From: a virus
Direction: 5' to 3' (one strand)
IMG/VR virus record: IMGVR_UViG_3300045996_002301
Location: 1-39,160 of that record
DNA length: 39,160 nucleotides
Shown here: positions 24,498 through 30,765 of the stretch, one piece after another
How positions within the stretch are numbered: position 1 is the stretch's first letter
Layout of the letters: every line of letters starts with the position of its first letter
The notes under the pieces: generated by a model
Told to the model about the DNA's origin: nothing
Database searches by the model: none
The model's input: only the letters and a program-made list of their open reading frames with translations
Made by a program: the position numbers and the translations under genes

Positions 24498-24665
24498 CTA
24501 CTTGGGGTCAGAGCAGTCCATCTCAAACCCGCAGTTCTGGCAGCGTATCGTGCAGAGGTTCTGGGCCGTCTCGAAGCCGCAGATCTCGCAGGTGCTGGCC
24601 TCGCACGAGCGTTCCTTGATGTAGTTCATTTCCTGATCCGTCAACGGTAAGGCTGTCGCTTCCAT
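24498..24665 (-). CDS. Double zinc-finger small protein (55 residues)
   Basis: MEATALPLTDQEMNYIKERS, then C-x5-CEIC, and CTIRCQNCGFEMDC: at least seven Cys residues in 35. GGAG lies six bases before ATG 24665. It sits 12 bp upstream of the HNH gene. Probably a rubredoxin-like or ribbon domain; role unknown. Confidence 0.75.
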   Translation of the reverse strand: MEATALPLTDQEMNYIKERSCEASTCEICGFETAQNLCTIRCQNCGFEMDCSDPK

Positions 24666-24739
24666 ATGTTCTCCATTCTTGTCGTCTGCCTATAAGAGGC
24701 GGGCATACTACCACACTCCATTCCGTTGTCTGGGCCTGT

Positions 24740-24745
24740 TACAAT
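24740..24745 (+). promoter_or_regulatory. Extended -10 promoter TGTTACAAT for the beta-helix gene
   Basis: TACAAT preceded by TG one base upstream. GTG follows after six bases, and a strong ribosome site plus ATG lies 30 bases on. It is back to back with the minus-strand zinc-finger gene. Confidence 0.6.
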
Positions 24746-24775
24746 GGTCCCGTGAGATATTCTTGGAGGAATGGA

Positions 24776-25819
24776 ATGAGACGAGTACTTGTACCAACCA
24801 TGGGCCTACTGGCCCTACTGATTTTGATACTGCTGACGGTGGCGAGTCCGACCCCTGCCGCGGCCTGCGTGGGCAAACAGGTACCCGCGGGCGCCGACCT
24901 GGATCGGTTTATAAACTCCGACCCGTCGGGCACGGCCACCACCTTCTGCCTGCCAGCCACCACCTACACCGTAGACAACACGCTCGTGCCCCAGAACGGC
25001 GACAAGATCATCGGACCCACGGGTACCCTGATTTCACGTCCCCCGGCGTTCGATCCCGAGCCGACCGCCACCATACGCGGGGCCGCCGGCCTCGATCAGG
25101 TGATGAAGCCCAAGGGCACCTTCACCGGCCAGTGGTTCATTGTCGAGGGGGGCACCTTCACGGGACAGTCCGGCTCCGGCTCGGGCATCGCTGGCGGGGC
25201 CATGACCGCGAGGTCCAGCCTCTACGCGGTGGTCGTGCAGCACAACGAGGGTCTGGGGATCTCCAACGCCCACGGCACCTTCGACTCCATAGAACTCACC
25301 GACAACACCAACGACACCCGAGCTCTGGGTTTCACCGCCAGCGGGCTGAAGGCGGTCGACGAGGTCGAGGTCGTGCGCTCCTACGTACACCACACGCAGG
25401 GAAACGGCCTGTGGTGTGACGAGTTCTGCAACGACATGCCTACGGCCAACGGCACCTTCTGGGTACACGACAACCTTGTGGTCAACAATGGCCGCGAGGG
25501 CGTGCGCTGGGAGAAGATTGGGGACGGTCCCGCGGGCGAGGCCACGTCCGGCGAGGCCCTGATCGAGGGCAATACCATCCAGCGTAACGGGCTTCAGGAG
25601 AACCGTGCCGGGGTCGGCATACGGGATGCGCAGGACGCGCTGGTGCGTGGCAATATCTTCGGGGGCAACGCCTTCGCCATACGCGCCTCGGACTCGGGTC
25701 GTGCTGACCGTCCGAACCTGGAGAACATTGACATCGTGAACAACCAGCTCAATGGCGAAATTATCAAGGGGTGCGAACTGCCTGACGCGATCGTGTTCTG
25801 CAGCGGGAATACCCGCTAG
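24776..25819 (+). CDS. Exported right-handed parallel beta-helix protein
   Basis: 347 residues from ATG 24776 (ribosome site GGAGG six bases before); an in-frame leaderless GTG at 24752 would add eight residues. A signal peptide is clear: MRRVLVPTMGLLALLILILL, then SPTPAAA-C. The mature part has repeated short strands with Asn/Gly turns (GTFDSIELTDNTNDTRALG, GTFWVHDNLVVNNGREGVRW, EALIEGNTIQRNG, ALVRGNIFGGNAF), the pattern of pectate-lyase-like PbH1 repeats. It could be a polysaccharide-degrading or surface protein. A signal peptide is unusual for a tail spike. Confidence 0.8.
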   Translation: MRRVLVPTMGLLALLILILLTVASPTPAAACVGKQVPAGADLDRFINSDPSGTATTFCLPATTYTVDNTLVPQNGDKIIGPTGTLISRPPAFDPEPTATIRGAAGLDQVMKPKGTFTGQWFIVEGGTFTGQSGSGSGIAGGAMTARSSLYAVVVQHNEGLGISNAHGTFDSIELTDNTNDTRALGFTASGLKAVDEVEVVRSYVHHTQGNGLWCDEFCNDMPTANGTFWVHDNLVVNNGREGVRWEKIGDGPAGEATSGEALIEGNTIQRNGLQENRAGVGIRDAQDALVRGNIFGGNAFAIRASDSGRADRPNLENIDIVNNQLNGEIIKGCELPDAIVFCSGNTR

Positions 25820-25822
25820 TAG

Positions 25823-25894
25823 TCAGGGGTGAGGGAGTTGAACCCCCTTCACAGCGGCCACAACGCTGCGCTTTACCGCATAAGCTAACCCCTG
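25823..25894 (-). tRNA. tRNA-His (GTG)
   Basis: Cloverleaf on the minus strand: acceptor CAGGGGT/ACCCCTG (7 of 7 pairs), D arm GCTT-ATGCGGTA-AAGC, anticodon stem CAGCG/CGCTG with loop TTGTGGC (anticodon GTG at 25861-25859), and T arm GGGGG-TTCAACT-CCCTC. CCA is not encoded. The typical His features (extra 5' G and discriminator C) are not seen; the flanking bases are A and A, so charging identity is somewhat uncertain. Confidence 0.85.
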
Positions 25895-25911
25895 TGGTAG
25901 ACCGGTGTGGC

Positions 25912-25950
25912 CTACCAGTGGTGCTTGATGTTCCAGTATTTCTTGGTCAT
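25912..25950 (-). CDS. 12-residue ORF ahead of tRNA-His
   Basis: MTKKYWNIKHHW, with AGAGGGACC before the ATG. The two consecutive His codons and one Trp codon end 18 bp before tRNA-His. This may be a leader peptide or a small gene; alone it would be easy to dismiss. Confidence 0.4.
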   Translation of the reverse strand: MTKKYWNIKHHW

Positions 25951-25969
25951 GGTCCCTCTTCCTATAACT

Positions 25970-26023
25970 TTAACCCCGAGACTCCTGACTTGCGGGCCGG
26001 GAGTCTCGGGGTAACACCTGCAT
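25970..26023 (-). CDS. 17-residue ORF spanning a hairpin
   Basis: MQVLPRDSRPASQESRG, with GAGG five bases before the ATG. The whole 12-bp hairpin at 25974-26011 lies inside the frame, so translation would melt it. It could be a leader ORF. Confidence 0.3.
   Translation of the reverse strand: MQVLPRDSRPASQESRG
25974..26011 (-). terminator. Strong hairpin between a promoter and tRNA-His
   Basis: CCCCGAGACTCC/GGAGTCTCGGGG make a perfect 12-bp stem with a 14-nt loop. On the minus strand it is followed by TTAAAGTTAT, a poor U tract. It could be an attenuator, processing site or weak terminator. Confidence 0.55.
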
Positions 26024-26095
26024 ATTATCCTCGGTAACCTATGCCTACCTCATAAGCACCTCCGCTGGTCGACGTCTCTAGCAACGCGTGCCCCT

Positions 26096-26101
26096 ATTAT
26101 A
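26096..26101 (-). promoter_or_regulatory. Extended -10 promoter TGGTATAAT for the tRNA-His transcript
   Basis: Perfect TATAAT with TG one base upstream. The element ACCGTTGATACC (26126-26115) lies just upstream. The leader of about 190 nt to the tRNA carries a minimal Met-Arg-stop frame with its own GGAGG (26045-26053), the 17-residue and 12-residue frames and the hairpin. Confidence 0.7.
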
Positions 26102-26118
26102 CCAGAGATCCGCAGGTA

Positions 26119-26367
26119 TCAACGGTAAATTATGAACTCTCCACCCTCGTAGTGGACTTCCTCGTATCGCATCTCGACCCCGTGCCTCTCGCAGATCTCC
26201 ATCAGCTTCTTGAACTCTTCGTGGTAGATGGACGTGGGCCAGAACCACACGTGGAAGACGCCCTCGCGGGAGTCGATGCCCGCCTCGGCGATCTTGGCCT
26301 CGTTGATCTCGTCCCGGACGCCCTTGGCCTCGTCCAGGGTCATGCCACGCTTCTCGGTCGCTTCCAT
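26119..26367 (-). CDS. Hypothetical protein (82 residues)
   Basis: Starts MEATEKRGMTLDEAKGVRDE behind GGGAGGCGAG. Helical N-terminus, then GVFHVWFWPTSIYHEEFKKL and strands ending EGGEFIIYR. No family is recognised. A TGCTAAACT extended -10 lies about 33 bases upstream. Confidence 0.7.
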   Translation of the reverse strand: MEATEKRGMTLDEAKGVRDEINEAKIAEAGIDSREGVFHVWFWPTSIYHEEFKKLMEICERHGVEMRYEEVHYEGGEFIIYR

Positions 26368-26399
26368 CTCGCCTCCCGTGGTGTTCTATGTCTAACGGG

Positions 26400-26405
26400 A
26401 GTTTA
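26400..26405 (-). promoter_or_regulatory. Extended -10 promoter TGCTAAACT
   Basis: TAAACT with TG upstream, overlapped by the 12-bp element ACCGTTGATGCT (26416-26405). The leader of about 30 nt carries the ribosome site of the 82-residue gene. Confidence 0.5.
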
Positions 26406-26425
26406 GCATCAACGGTAGGGATGCG

Positions 26426-26902
26426 CTAGGGACGGACGCGTCGGGCGCCCGAGTAGCCCTCGACGTAGCGCATCTCCGAGCGTGCTACCTGGCCGAAGAA
26501 GTTGCTGGCGTGGATGATCATACCCCGGCCCGCGTATATCGCCACGTGCGTGTCGGGTCCCGCGGGTCCGTTCTCATCGAAGAAAACCACGTCCCCCCGG
26601 CGAAGTGTTCGGGGCTGGTATCCATACCGCTTCTGAGACCTGACGTTGATGGGCATGTATATCCCCGTGGCCCGTCCCACCGCGTGGGAGGTGAGTTCGG
26701 TGCAGACCATCTCCCCCCGGTCCCAGCCATACGGCACGCCGATCTTCCGCTTCGCGGCATCCACAATCTTCTTTCCGTACCCGGCTCCGCCGCCTCGCGC
26801 CTCCGCCTCACGCTCGGGGGTATGCGCGACCCCAGACATGACTACAGCAAGCATGGCGACCACAATCGCCATAAGTATCGCCTTGAACGACCTGGCTATC
26901 AC
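26426..26902 (-). CDS. Secreted NlpC/P60-family cell wall peptidase
   Basis: 158 residues, GTG start at 26902 behind AGGGGG. Signal peptide AILMAIVVAMLAVVMSGVAH. The catalytic triad is visible: Cys67 in GEMVCTELTSHAVG, His119 in DTHVAIYAG and His131 in IIHASNFFG; GVPYGWDRG and RRGDVVFF are family landmarks. It cuts stem peptides of peptidoglycan, either during lysis or to remodel the host wall. The signal peptide means export without a holin. It is close to an RlpA-like and a beta-helix secreted protein. Confidence 0.88.
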   Translation of the reverse strand: MIARSFKAILMAIVVAMLAVVMSGVAHTPEREAEARGGGAGYGKKIVDAAKRKIGVPYGWDRGEMVCTELTSHAVGRATGIYMPINVRSQKRYGYQPRTLRRGDVVFFDENGPAGPDTHVAIYAGRGMIIHASNFFGQVARSEMRYVEGYSGARRVRP

Positions 26903-27145
26903 AACAACCCCCTTGATTCAGTTTGTTTGGTAACAAAATGGTAACAATTGGGGCGCGTTTCGCCACGTGAACCCCCGGTTAAACCCCGGGAATTCCCCAT
27001 AGGTATGCCGGATTAAGAATTGTTAAGAATTCATGAATACAATGCAAGATTTGAAAACCCCTGCAAATCGCCCACCCCTCAACCGCCTAACCCTGAACCC
27101 GTAGGTGATGCGGTTGGGGGTGGGTGGGTGGGTCATTCTACAAAG
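26903..27145. other. Intergenic region with repeats, hairpin and G-rich tract
   Basis: Contains direct repeats GGTAACAA (26930 area), repeated AAGAATT in an AT-rich patch near 27015-27035, a bulged 15-bp stem at 27071-27124 and a G-quadruplex motif at 27116-27132. No gene is seen. Confidence 0.6.
27071..27132 (+). other. Bulged inverted repeat ending in a G-quadruplex motif
   Basis: CCCACCCC-T-CAACCGC pairs with GCGGTTG-GGGGTGGG across a 23-nt loop. The 3' arm continues as GGGGGTGGGTGGGTGGG (27116-27132), four G runs separated by single T bases, on the plus strand. The minus strand is the matching C tract downstream of the 74-residue gene, so it may end that transcript. Confidence 0.7.
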
Positions 27146-27370
27146 TTAGGGGAAGATCCTGATGGGGATGTCCCCTGACCTGATCGCCTGCCTGATCTGT
27201 TCCAGGGCATGCTCGGTGAAGACGTCCCCGTCGGCGTCGGGGACTCCGGCCTCCGGCAGTGCGATCGTGAAGGTGATCGTGCGTGGAGGTTGGGAACTCG
27301 GGGGAGGACTCGAACCTCCGATTACGTCGTACGGTTTACGCTCGACACCCGACCCCGGTTCCCTAGTCAT
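27146..27370 (-). CDS. Hypothetical protein whose 5' end reads through a tRNA-like sequence
   Basis: 74 residues from ATG 27370. Residues 1-27 are translated from the tRNA-like segment; residues 30-74 (TITFTIALPEAGVPDADGDV ... AIRSGDIPIRIFP) look like a genuine small protein. There is no internal ATG, GTG or TTG near that boundary, so translation from 27370, three to four bases after the predicted transcript start, is the simplest reading. Function unknown. Confidence 0.5.
   Translation of the reverse strand: MTREPGSGVERKPYDVIGGSSPPPSSQPPRTITFTIALPEAGVPDADGDVFTEHALEQIRQAIRSGDIPIRIFP
27296..27367 (-). ncRNA. tRNA-like remnant (T arm and acceptor stem)
   Basis: 72 nt in tRNA numbering: ACTAGGG/CCCGAGT acceptor (6 of 7 pairs) and perfect T arm GGAGG-TTCGAGT-CCTCC at positions 49-65. 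The D and anticodon arms do not fold; position 33 is not T. Either a decayed tRNA, a tRNA-derived attachment-site core, or chance plus a real T arm. Confidence 0.4.
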
Positions 27371-27379
27371 GACAGTTCC

Positions 27380-27385
27380 ATTGTA
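27380..27385 (-). promoter_or_regulatory. Extended -10 promoter TGGTACAAT
   Basis: TACAAT nine bases before ATG 27370, with the element ACTATTGATGGT (27396-27385) overlapping. It starts right after the RlpA-like stop codon. Confidence 0.6.
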
Positions 27386-27395
27386 CCATCAATAG

Positions 27396-27803
27396 TTAGT
27401 TGTTGTAGAGGTAGTAGGGGTCGTAGCCCGTGACCTCGTAGGTGACGTAGTCGACGCCCACCGTCGGTGCCAGACCGATCTCCTCGGCCACGATCATGTT
27501 GAGGTCGATGTTTCTTCCCGTCCACTCCGCCGGCCCCCAGTCGGTGACCGTGACGTTGTATGCACACGTGACGTAGCACACGGTGACCTGCGTCCCGAAT
27601 GCGAGATCCCGCGAGGCCATCGTCCAGTCGTCATAGGTGAGCTCGTCTCCGGAGGCGGTGATCCCTCCCGGGACGTAGTAGTAGGACGCGTATCCGACGC
27701 TCGGCGCGTACGGGTCCGTGTTATACGGTGCCGCCTGCGCCGGACCCGCCGACAGCAGGCATACCAGCAGTCCCAGTACGCATAGCTTGCTTAACCAGTT
27801 CAT
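27396..27803 (-). CDS. Secreted RlpA-like double-psi beta-barrel protein
   Basis: 135 residues. Signal peptide LCVLGLLVCLLSAGPAQA. Mature part: VGYASYYYVPG, then TMASRDLAFGTQVTV, NVTVTDWGPAEWTGRNIDLN and a closing YVTYEVTGYDP. This is the RlpA/expansin-type barrel; the Asp in TDWGP and the GR-IDLN segment are conserved in such proteins, some of which are lytic transglycosylases. It probably acts on peptidoglycan outside the membrane. ATG 27803 is behind GGGGGGTAAC. Confidence 0.8.
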   Translation of the reverse strand: MNWLSKLCVLGLLVCLLSAGPAQAAPYNTDPYAPSVGYASYYYVPGGITASGDELTYDDWTMASRDLAFGTQVTVCYVTCAYNVTVTDWGPAEWTGRNIDLNMIVAEEIGLAPTVGVDYVTYEVTGYDPYYLYNN

Positions 27804-27846
27804 CGTTACCCCCCTCGGGATAGGTTTCGTCCGGGAGAGGGTACCA

Positions 27847-28041
27847 TCACTCGTAGAAGATGTCTTCCGGGAACACCTCGACCAGTTCCTCCCTCTGTAC
27901 CTTCTCCGCGGGTACGCATAGCGGGTGGTAACTTGGCCCTATCTTGCCGCCGGGTGGACGGAAGCGGCTCTTGTCCGCCTCGATCTCTCGGGAACAGATG
28001 ACGCACCGTTCGTCCTCGATGATCCTCTGCTCGAAGTCCAC
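27847..28041 (-). CDS. Small zinc-binding protein (64 residues)
   Basis: GTG start at 28041 behind GGAGG. It reads MDFEQRIIEDERCVICSREI, then SYHPLCVPAEKV: CVIC plus His-x2-Cys, a treble-clef-like metal site. It starts two bases after the upstream TGA. Function unknown. Confidence 0.7.
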   Translation of the reverse strand: MDFEQRIIEDERCVICSREIEADKSRFRPPGGKIGPSYHPLCVPAEKVQREELVEVFPEDIFYE

Positions 28042-28042
28042 G

Positions 28043-28321
28043 TCAGTCCTCCCGTATGATGAACGCGCCGGGGCGATCCAGGTCGCCGCTGGCGTTGAAT
28101 TCCAGCGTGTACGGTCCCCCTTCGGCGATCTCGACCAGTGCCTCAATGTGTTCAGGGTACATCCATAGGGGTTCTATCGAGACGTGCCACTCGCCCGTGC
28201 CCCCGCGGGGGGCGTCGGACTTCCATGACCAGGGGTGCTGGCGTTCTACGGCTACGACCTGGTCGCAGACCTTCCTGCCTCGCAGCGTGTTGACGATCGT
28301 ATCTGCAGTTGCCTTGTCCAT
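28043..28321 (-). CDS. Hypothetical protein (92 residues)
   Basis: MDKATADTIVNTLRGRKVCD behind AGGAGGTAACT, a near-perfect ribosome site. Contains QHPWSWKSDAPRGGTGEWHV and ends RPGAFIIRED. A small alpha/beta protein with no recognised family. Confidence 0.75.
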   Translation of the reverse strand: MDKATADTIVNTLRGRKVCDQVVAVERQHPWSWKSDAPRGGTGEWHVSIEPLWMYPEHIEALVEIAEGGPYTLEFNASGDLDRPGAFIIRED

Positions 28322-28337
28322 AGTTACCTCCTGTTGG

Positions 28338-28526
28338 CTAGTAGGGGTAGTACCTTTCCCAGTACGCGCCACAGGCGGGGCACTCAAAGGGGTCGCTCTG
28401 GTCTGCGATCTCAGCTGCCGTTCGCCTGCAGCACGAGGGCATCTTCTCCTGACGGTACGCTAGGGGTCCACCCTTCGGAATCCATAGGATCGGTTCTCCG
28501 TCGCCGTATCTCTCGGGGTTCGTCAT
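28338..28526 (-). CDS. Small zinc-ribbon protein, probably leaderless
   Basis: 62 residues from ATG 28526: MTNPERYGDGEPILWIPKGG ... SCCRRTAAE ... FECPACGAYW. CPAC and the SCC/Cys pair could form a zinc ribbon. ATG 28526 lies 7 nt after the TATACT box with no ribosome site; ATG at 28532 is inside the promoter and unlikely to be used. Confidence 0.7.
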   Translation of the reverse strand: MTNPERYGDGEPILWIPKGGPLAYRQEKMPSCCRRTAAEIADQSDPFECPACGAYWERYYPY

Positions 28527-28532
28527 GACCAT

Positions 28533-28538
28533 AGTATA
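28533..28538 (-). promoter_or_regulatory. Extended -10 promoter TGGTATACT
   Basis: TATACT with TG upstream, six bases before the ATG. The element ACTATTGATGGT (28549-28538) overlaps it. Confidence 0.65.
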
Positions 28539-28641
28539 CCATCAATAGTTGAAACGTGAAAATGGGGGTCATAAATTTGACGGTGGGGGGGTATCTCAGG
28601 AGGGCTCGTAACATCTGTTACCCCACCCACTCCCTTGTAAC

Positions 28642-28686
28642 AAGGCCGGCACAAGCAGTATCAGCTGGTAGCCAGGCCGGCCTTTT
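28642..28686 (+). terminator. Terminator-like inverted repeat in the 28.5-28.8 kb gap
   Basis: AAGGCCGGC/GCCGGCCTT form a 9-bp stem around a 25-nt loop that can itself fold (CTGG-TAG-CCAG). TT follows the 3' arm. Related AAGGCCGGC...TTTCTCGAACAAGG sequence recurs near 33,170. Confidence 0.55.
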
Positions 28687-28714
28687 CGTTACTTACTCGA
28701 ACAAGGCGTTACTT

Positions 28715-28728
28715 GTGAATTCGTTCAC
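28715..28728. promoter_or_regulatory. Palindromic operator copy A, GTGAATTCGTTCAC
   Basis: GTGAA-TTCG-TTCAC. It lies upstream of the 43-residue gene; 22 nt after the palindrome is GTCAAT, a weak -10-like box, six bases before ATG 28763. Confidence 0.65.
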
Positions 28729-28762
28729 ATACGCCTCCCGGGAAATGTGAGTCAATACTGAC

Positions 28763-28894
28763 ATGAGAAACGAGACGCCAAAAGTTACAAGGTCGAGCAA
28801 GCGGGGCACAATCTCGCACAATCTCGACCCTGTAATGGGCGTTTCAAGGTACAGCGATGGTCCGATAATGGACCGTAAGGAGTACGGTGAGTAA
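28763..28894 (+). CDS. 43-residue basic hypothetical protein
   Basis: MRNETPKVTRSSKRGTISHN and so on to MDRKEYGE, then TAA that shares a base with the next ATG. There is no ribosome site before it; if the weak -10 is used the message would be leaderless. Overlap with the next gene and position after the operator support it as the operon head. Confidence 0.55.
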   Translation: MRNETPKVTRSSKRGTISHNLDPVMGVSRYSDGPIMDRKEYGE

Positions 28895-29559
28895 TGGCGA
28901 TAAGGGTTAACGAGGTAGAGGATCACGCAACAGTTGTTGCTAACCTCCTGAAGTGGCACGATAACGCCACGGAGGAAGAGTACGCAATAGGCGTTACATG
29001 GTACGCCATGGCGCGTACCATTGCGGTAGATATCTCTGCAGGCACTGAGTACAGTGTCGAGCAGGTTTGCCATGTAATTGCGGCCTTAAGTCCCGCCATG
29101 GATTGGTCAGGTAAAAACGATACCATCGTTGCAGACATAGTTGAGGCCCATTCCAAGGGTATAGACCTTATGACCCTTAACTGGCCAGTACGCAACTACG
29201 ATACTATCCGCAAAATCAAGGGTATTCTTGAATATAAGGGTAGCAACGTTCTGGAGGCTACGTACCTCAATAAAAAAGGCGAAATTAGGCCCGCGATATC
29301 TGGAACGAAAGTTACTAGTTTCGGTCGCAACATCTACGGCAACTATAACCCTATAACCCTTGACGCGTGGATGGGACGGGTAGCGGTAGACAATCCTACA
29401 AGGCTGTACAAGGATAGCGGCTTTAACTCTGATGGCAAAGGTGCATACGCGCTGGTAGCCGCTGCGCTCACCGAAGCCGCCAGTCTTAGAGGCCTAACTA
29501 ATGCGCAATTTCAGGCAGTAGTCTGGGAGAGCATCAGGAATAAGCATACTAAGCGATAA
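28894..29559 (+). CDS. HhH-GPD-like protein (possible DNA glycosylase relative)
   Basis: 221 residues: helical start, CHVIAALSPAMDWSGKNDTI, then ISGTKVTSFGRNIYGNYNPI and TLDAWMGRVA. The order K-x-x-SF-x-x-NI ... LDAWMGRVA resembles the helix-hairpin-helix then D-x-H/W-x-x-R of endonuclease III-type enzymes (VDTHVxR), with Asp157 in the catalytic position. It is found in actinophages as an uncharacterised family. The gene looks less GC-rich than its neighbours and uses codons such as GTT, AAT and ATA, which hints at transfer. Activity is not established. Confidence 0.6.
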   Translation: MAIRVNEVEDHATVVANLLKWHDNATEEEYAIGVTWYAMARTIAVDISAGTEYSVEQVCHVIAALSPAMDWSGKNDTIVADIVEAHSKGIDLMTLNWPVRNYDTIRKIKGILEYKGSNVLEATYLNKKGEIRPAISGTKVTSFGRNIYGNYNPITLDAWMGRVAVDNPTRLYKDSGFNSDGKGAYALVAAALTEAASLRGLTNAQFQAVVWESIRNKHTKR

Positions 29560-29568
29560 GGGTAACAA

Positions 29569-29617
29569 GGGTTAAGCGTAGCCTTATGGCTGGCGTGGCT
29601 GCAAAAGCACTTAACCC
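29569..29617 (+). other. Stem-loop between the HhH-like gene and the next gene
   Basis: GGGTTAAG/CTTAACCC, 8 bp, closing a 33-nt loop with an inner AGCC-TTAT-GGCT hairpin. No T tract. It may be an mRNA processing or stability element. Confidence 0.4.
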
Positions 29618-29650
29618 GCTGGTAGTAAAGGCGACAAGAGGGAGAACGTA

Positions 29651-29935
29651 ATGTACAGCACAAGCCCCGCCAGCAAGACTGAAGAGGCCATCAGGCACAT
29701 AGCCGCTAGGCTGGAAGACGAGTATGTAGAGTCTCTGGGTGGCGACCACGAGGTCACGGGCAGCCTGTATGGTGCCTGCGAAGACTTCCGCAACGTTGCC
29801 GCTACACTGGGTTTTGATGCCAGCAACCCTTATGAAGTTAAGCCTATCGCCGACGAGGTCGACGAGGTCGACGAGGTCGCCAGCGATAAGGGTTTCGACG
29901 GCGTGCAGTGCCCGTACATTATGGACAGTCTCTAA
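29651..29935 (+). CDS. Hypothetical protein with a DEV repeat (94 residues)
   Basis: MYSTSPASKTEEAIRHIAAR behind GAGGGAGAACGTA. A helical body is followed by DEVDEVDEV, coded by three direct GACGAGGTC repeats (about 29855-29881). Acidic. Unknown function. Confidence 0.7.
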   Translation: MYSTSPASKTEEAIRHIAARLEDEYVESLGGDHEVTGSLYGACEDFRNVAATLGFDASNPYEVKPIADEVDEVDEVASDKGFDGVQCPYIMDSL

Positions 29936-29952
29936 GAGAGGGGAATGTAACA

Positions 29953-30297
29953 GTGATTGCGTACCGGATCTACGAACAGCGGGACGGGCAACTCTACCCG
30001 CTGCAGCACAAGACGCGTACCCCTATCGCGATAGGGGAATGGATGGAGGCGGACGTCAAGGTCGCCCGCGACGGCAGCGGAAACCGCTGGTATAAGGCTG
30101 GCTTCCACAGCGTGCCACGCGTCGAGGATGCGCAGGCCTACATTGGACACTTTCGTAGCGAGCGTAAGAACAGGCTTAAAATCGTCGAGGTCGAGGTCGC
30201 CGAGACATGGGAGAAGGATCACTCGCCAGCCCCGGTCATACTGTCCCGCTACATGAAGGTTAACCATATCGTCGGCGACAAGGACGGGAGGTTGTAA
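29953..30297 (+). CDS. Hypothetical protein (114 residues)
   Basis: GTG at 29953, 11 bases after GAGGGG; reads MIAYRIYEQRDGQLYPLQHK. Pattern of strands with RWYKAGFHSVPRVEDAQAYI and KIVEVEVAETWEKDH. Its TAA lies inside a 40-bp dispersed repeat. No family is recognised. Confidence 0.7.
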   Translation: MIAYRIYEQRDGQLYPLQHKTRTPIAIGEWMEADVKVARDGSGNRWYKAGFHSVPRVEDAQAYIGHFRSERKNRLKIVEVEVAETWEKDHSPAPVILSRYMKVNHIVGDKDGRL

Positions 30298-30331
30298 CGA
30301 AGAGCTCCAGGTTGTAGCAAACTCGAACAAG
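30292..30331 (+). repeat. 40-bp dispersed repeat, copy 1
   Basis: Begins TTGTAACGAAGAGCTCCAGG and ends ACTCGAACAAG. It is 38 of 40 identical to 34933-34972, where the same sequence is in-frame coding near the start of the Mom-like gene. Here it is mostly intergenic. Confidence 0.9.
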
Positions 30332-30349
30332 CTACCTACAAGGAGGATC

Positions 30350-30610
30350 ATGTACAGGGTAACGGCCATAACTACCGACGGCGAAGAGATTGTGTTGGGC
30401 GAGGACGTGAACCGCGAACAGGCGGACATACTTGACCTTGAGTACCGCTATAACCCTCTAGTCGAGACGATCGACATCTCCGAGACGTGGACGGCATCGG
30501 TATTGATCCCCCAACACGAGCGTAGGGAGGCGGCGATAAGGGTACGGGCGAAGCGGGAGGCGCGCAGGATACTGCAGGCACAGGGCATCGTGAACGTGGA
30601 GGTCAAGTAA
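30350..30610 (+). CDS. Hypothetical protein (86 residues)
   Basis: MYRVTAITTDGEEIVLGEDV behind AAGGAGGATC. The first half is beta-rich; the second half is a basic helix (RREAAIRVRAKREARRILQ). TAA overlaps the next ATG by one base. Confidence 0.7.
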   Translation: MYRVTAITTDGEEIVLGEDVNREQADILDLEYRYNPLVETIDISETWTASVLIPQHERREAAIRVRAKREARRILQAQGIVNVEVK

Positions 30611-30765
30611 TGTACGTAGCGAAGTATGGACTGCTGTGTGACGGCAAGCAGGTCGGCATCGCCGATACCCGCCGGGAGGCGCAGTGCAAGGTGCTGGCCA
30701 TGGCGGAGCGTAGCGCGACCAGCAAGCGGATAAGGGTCGTTAGCCTCAAGAAGCGGGCGCGCTGA
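30610..30765 (+). CDS. Small basic hypothetical protein (51 residues)
   Basis: MYVAKYGLLCDGKQVGIADT ... KKRAR. ATG shares a base with the upstream TAA, and TGA overlaps the next ATG (TGATG). Translationally coupled at both ends. Confidence 0.7.
   Translation: MYVAKYGLLCDGKQVGIADTRREAQCKVLAMAERSATSKRIRVVSLKKRAR

Noticed and set aside
24637-24648. Additional copy of the ACYRTTGAYGGT element
   Set aside because: It lies in coding sequence (LPLTD of the zinc-finger gene) and matches imperfectly, so probably chance.
27296-27367. Complete functional tRNA
   Set aside because: Only acceptor and T arm fold; no 5-bp anticodon stem with a T at position 33 could be found.
28556-28750. Rightward 64-residue frame in the 28.5-28.8 kb gap
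   Set aside because: It crosses the terminator-like repeat and operator copy A and has no ribosome site.
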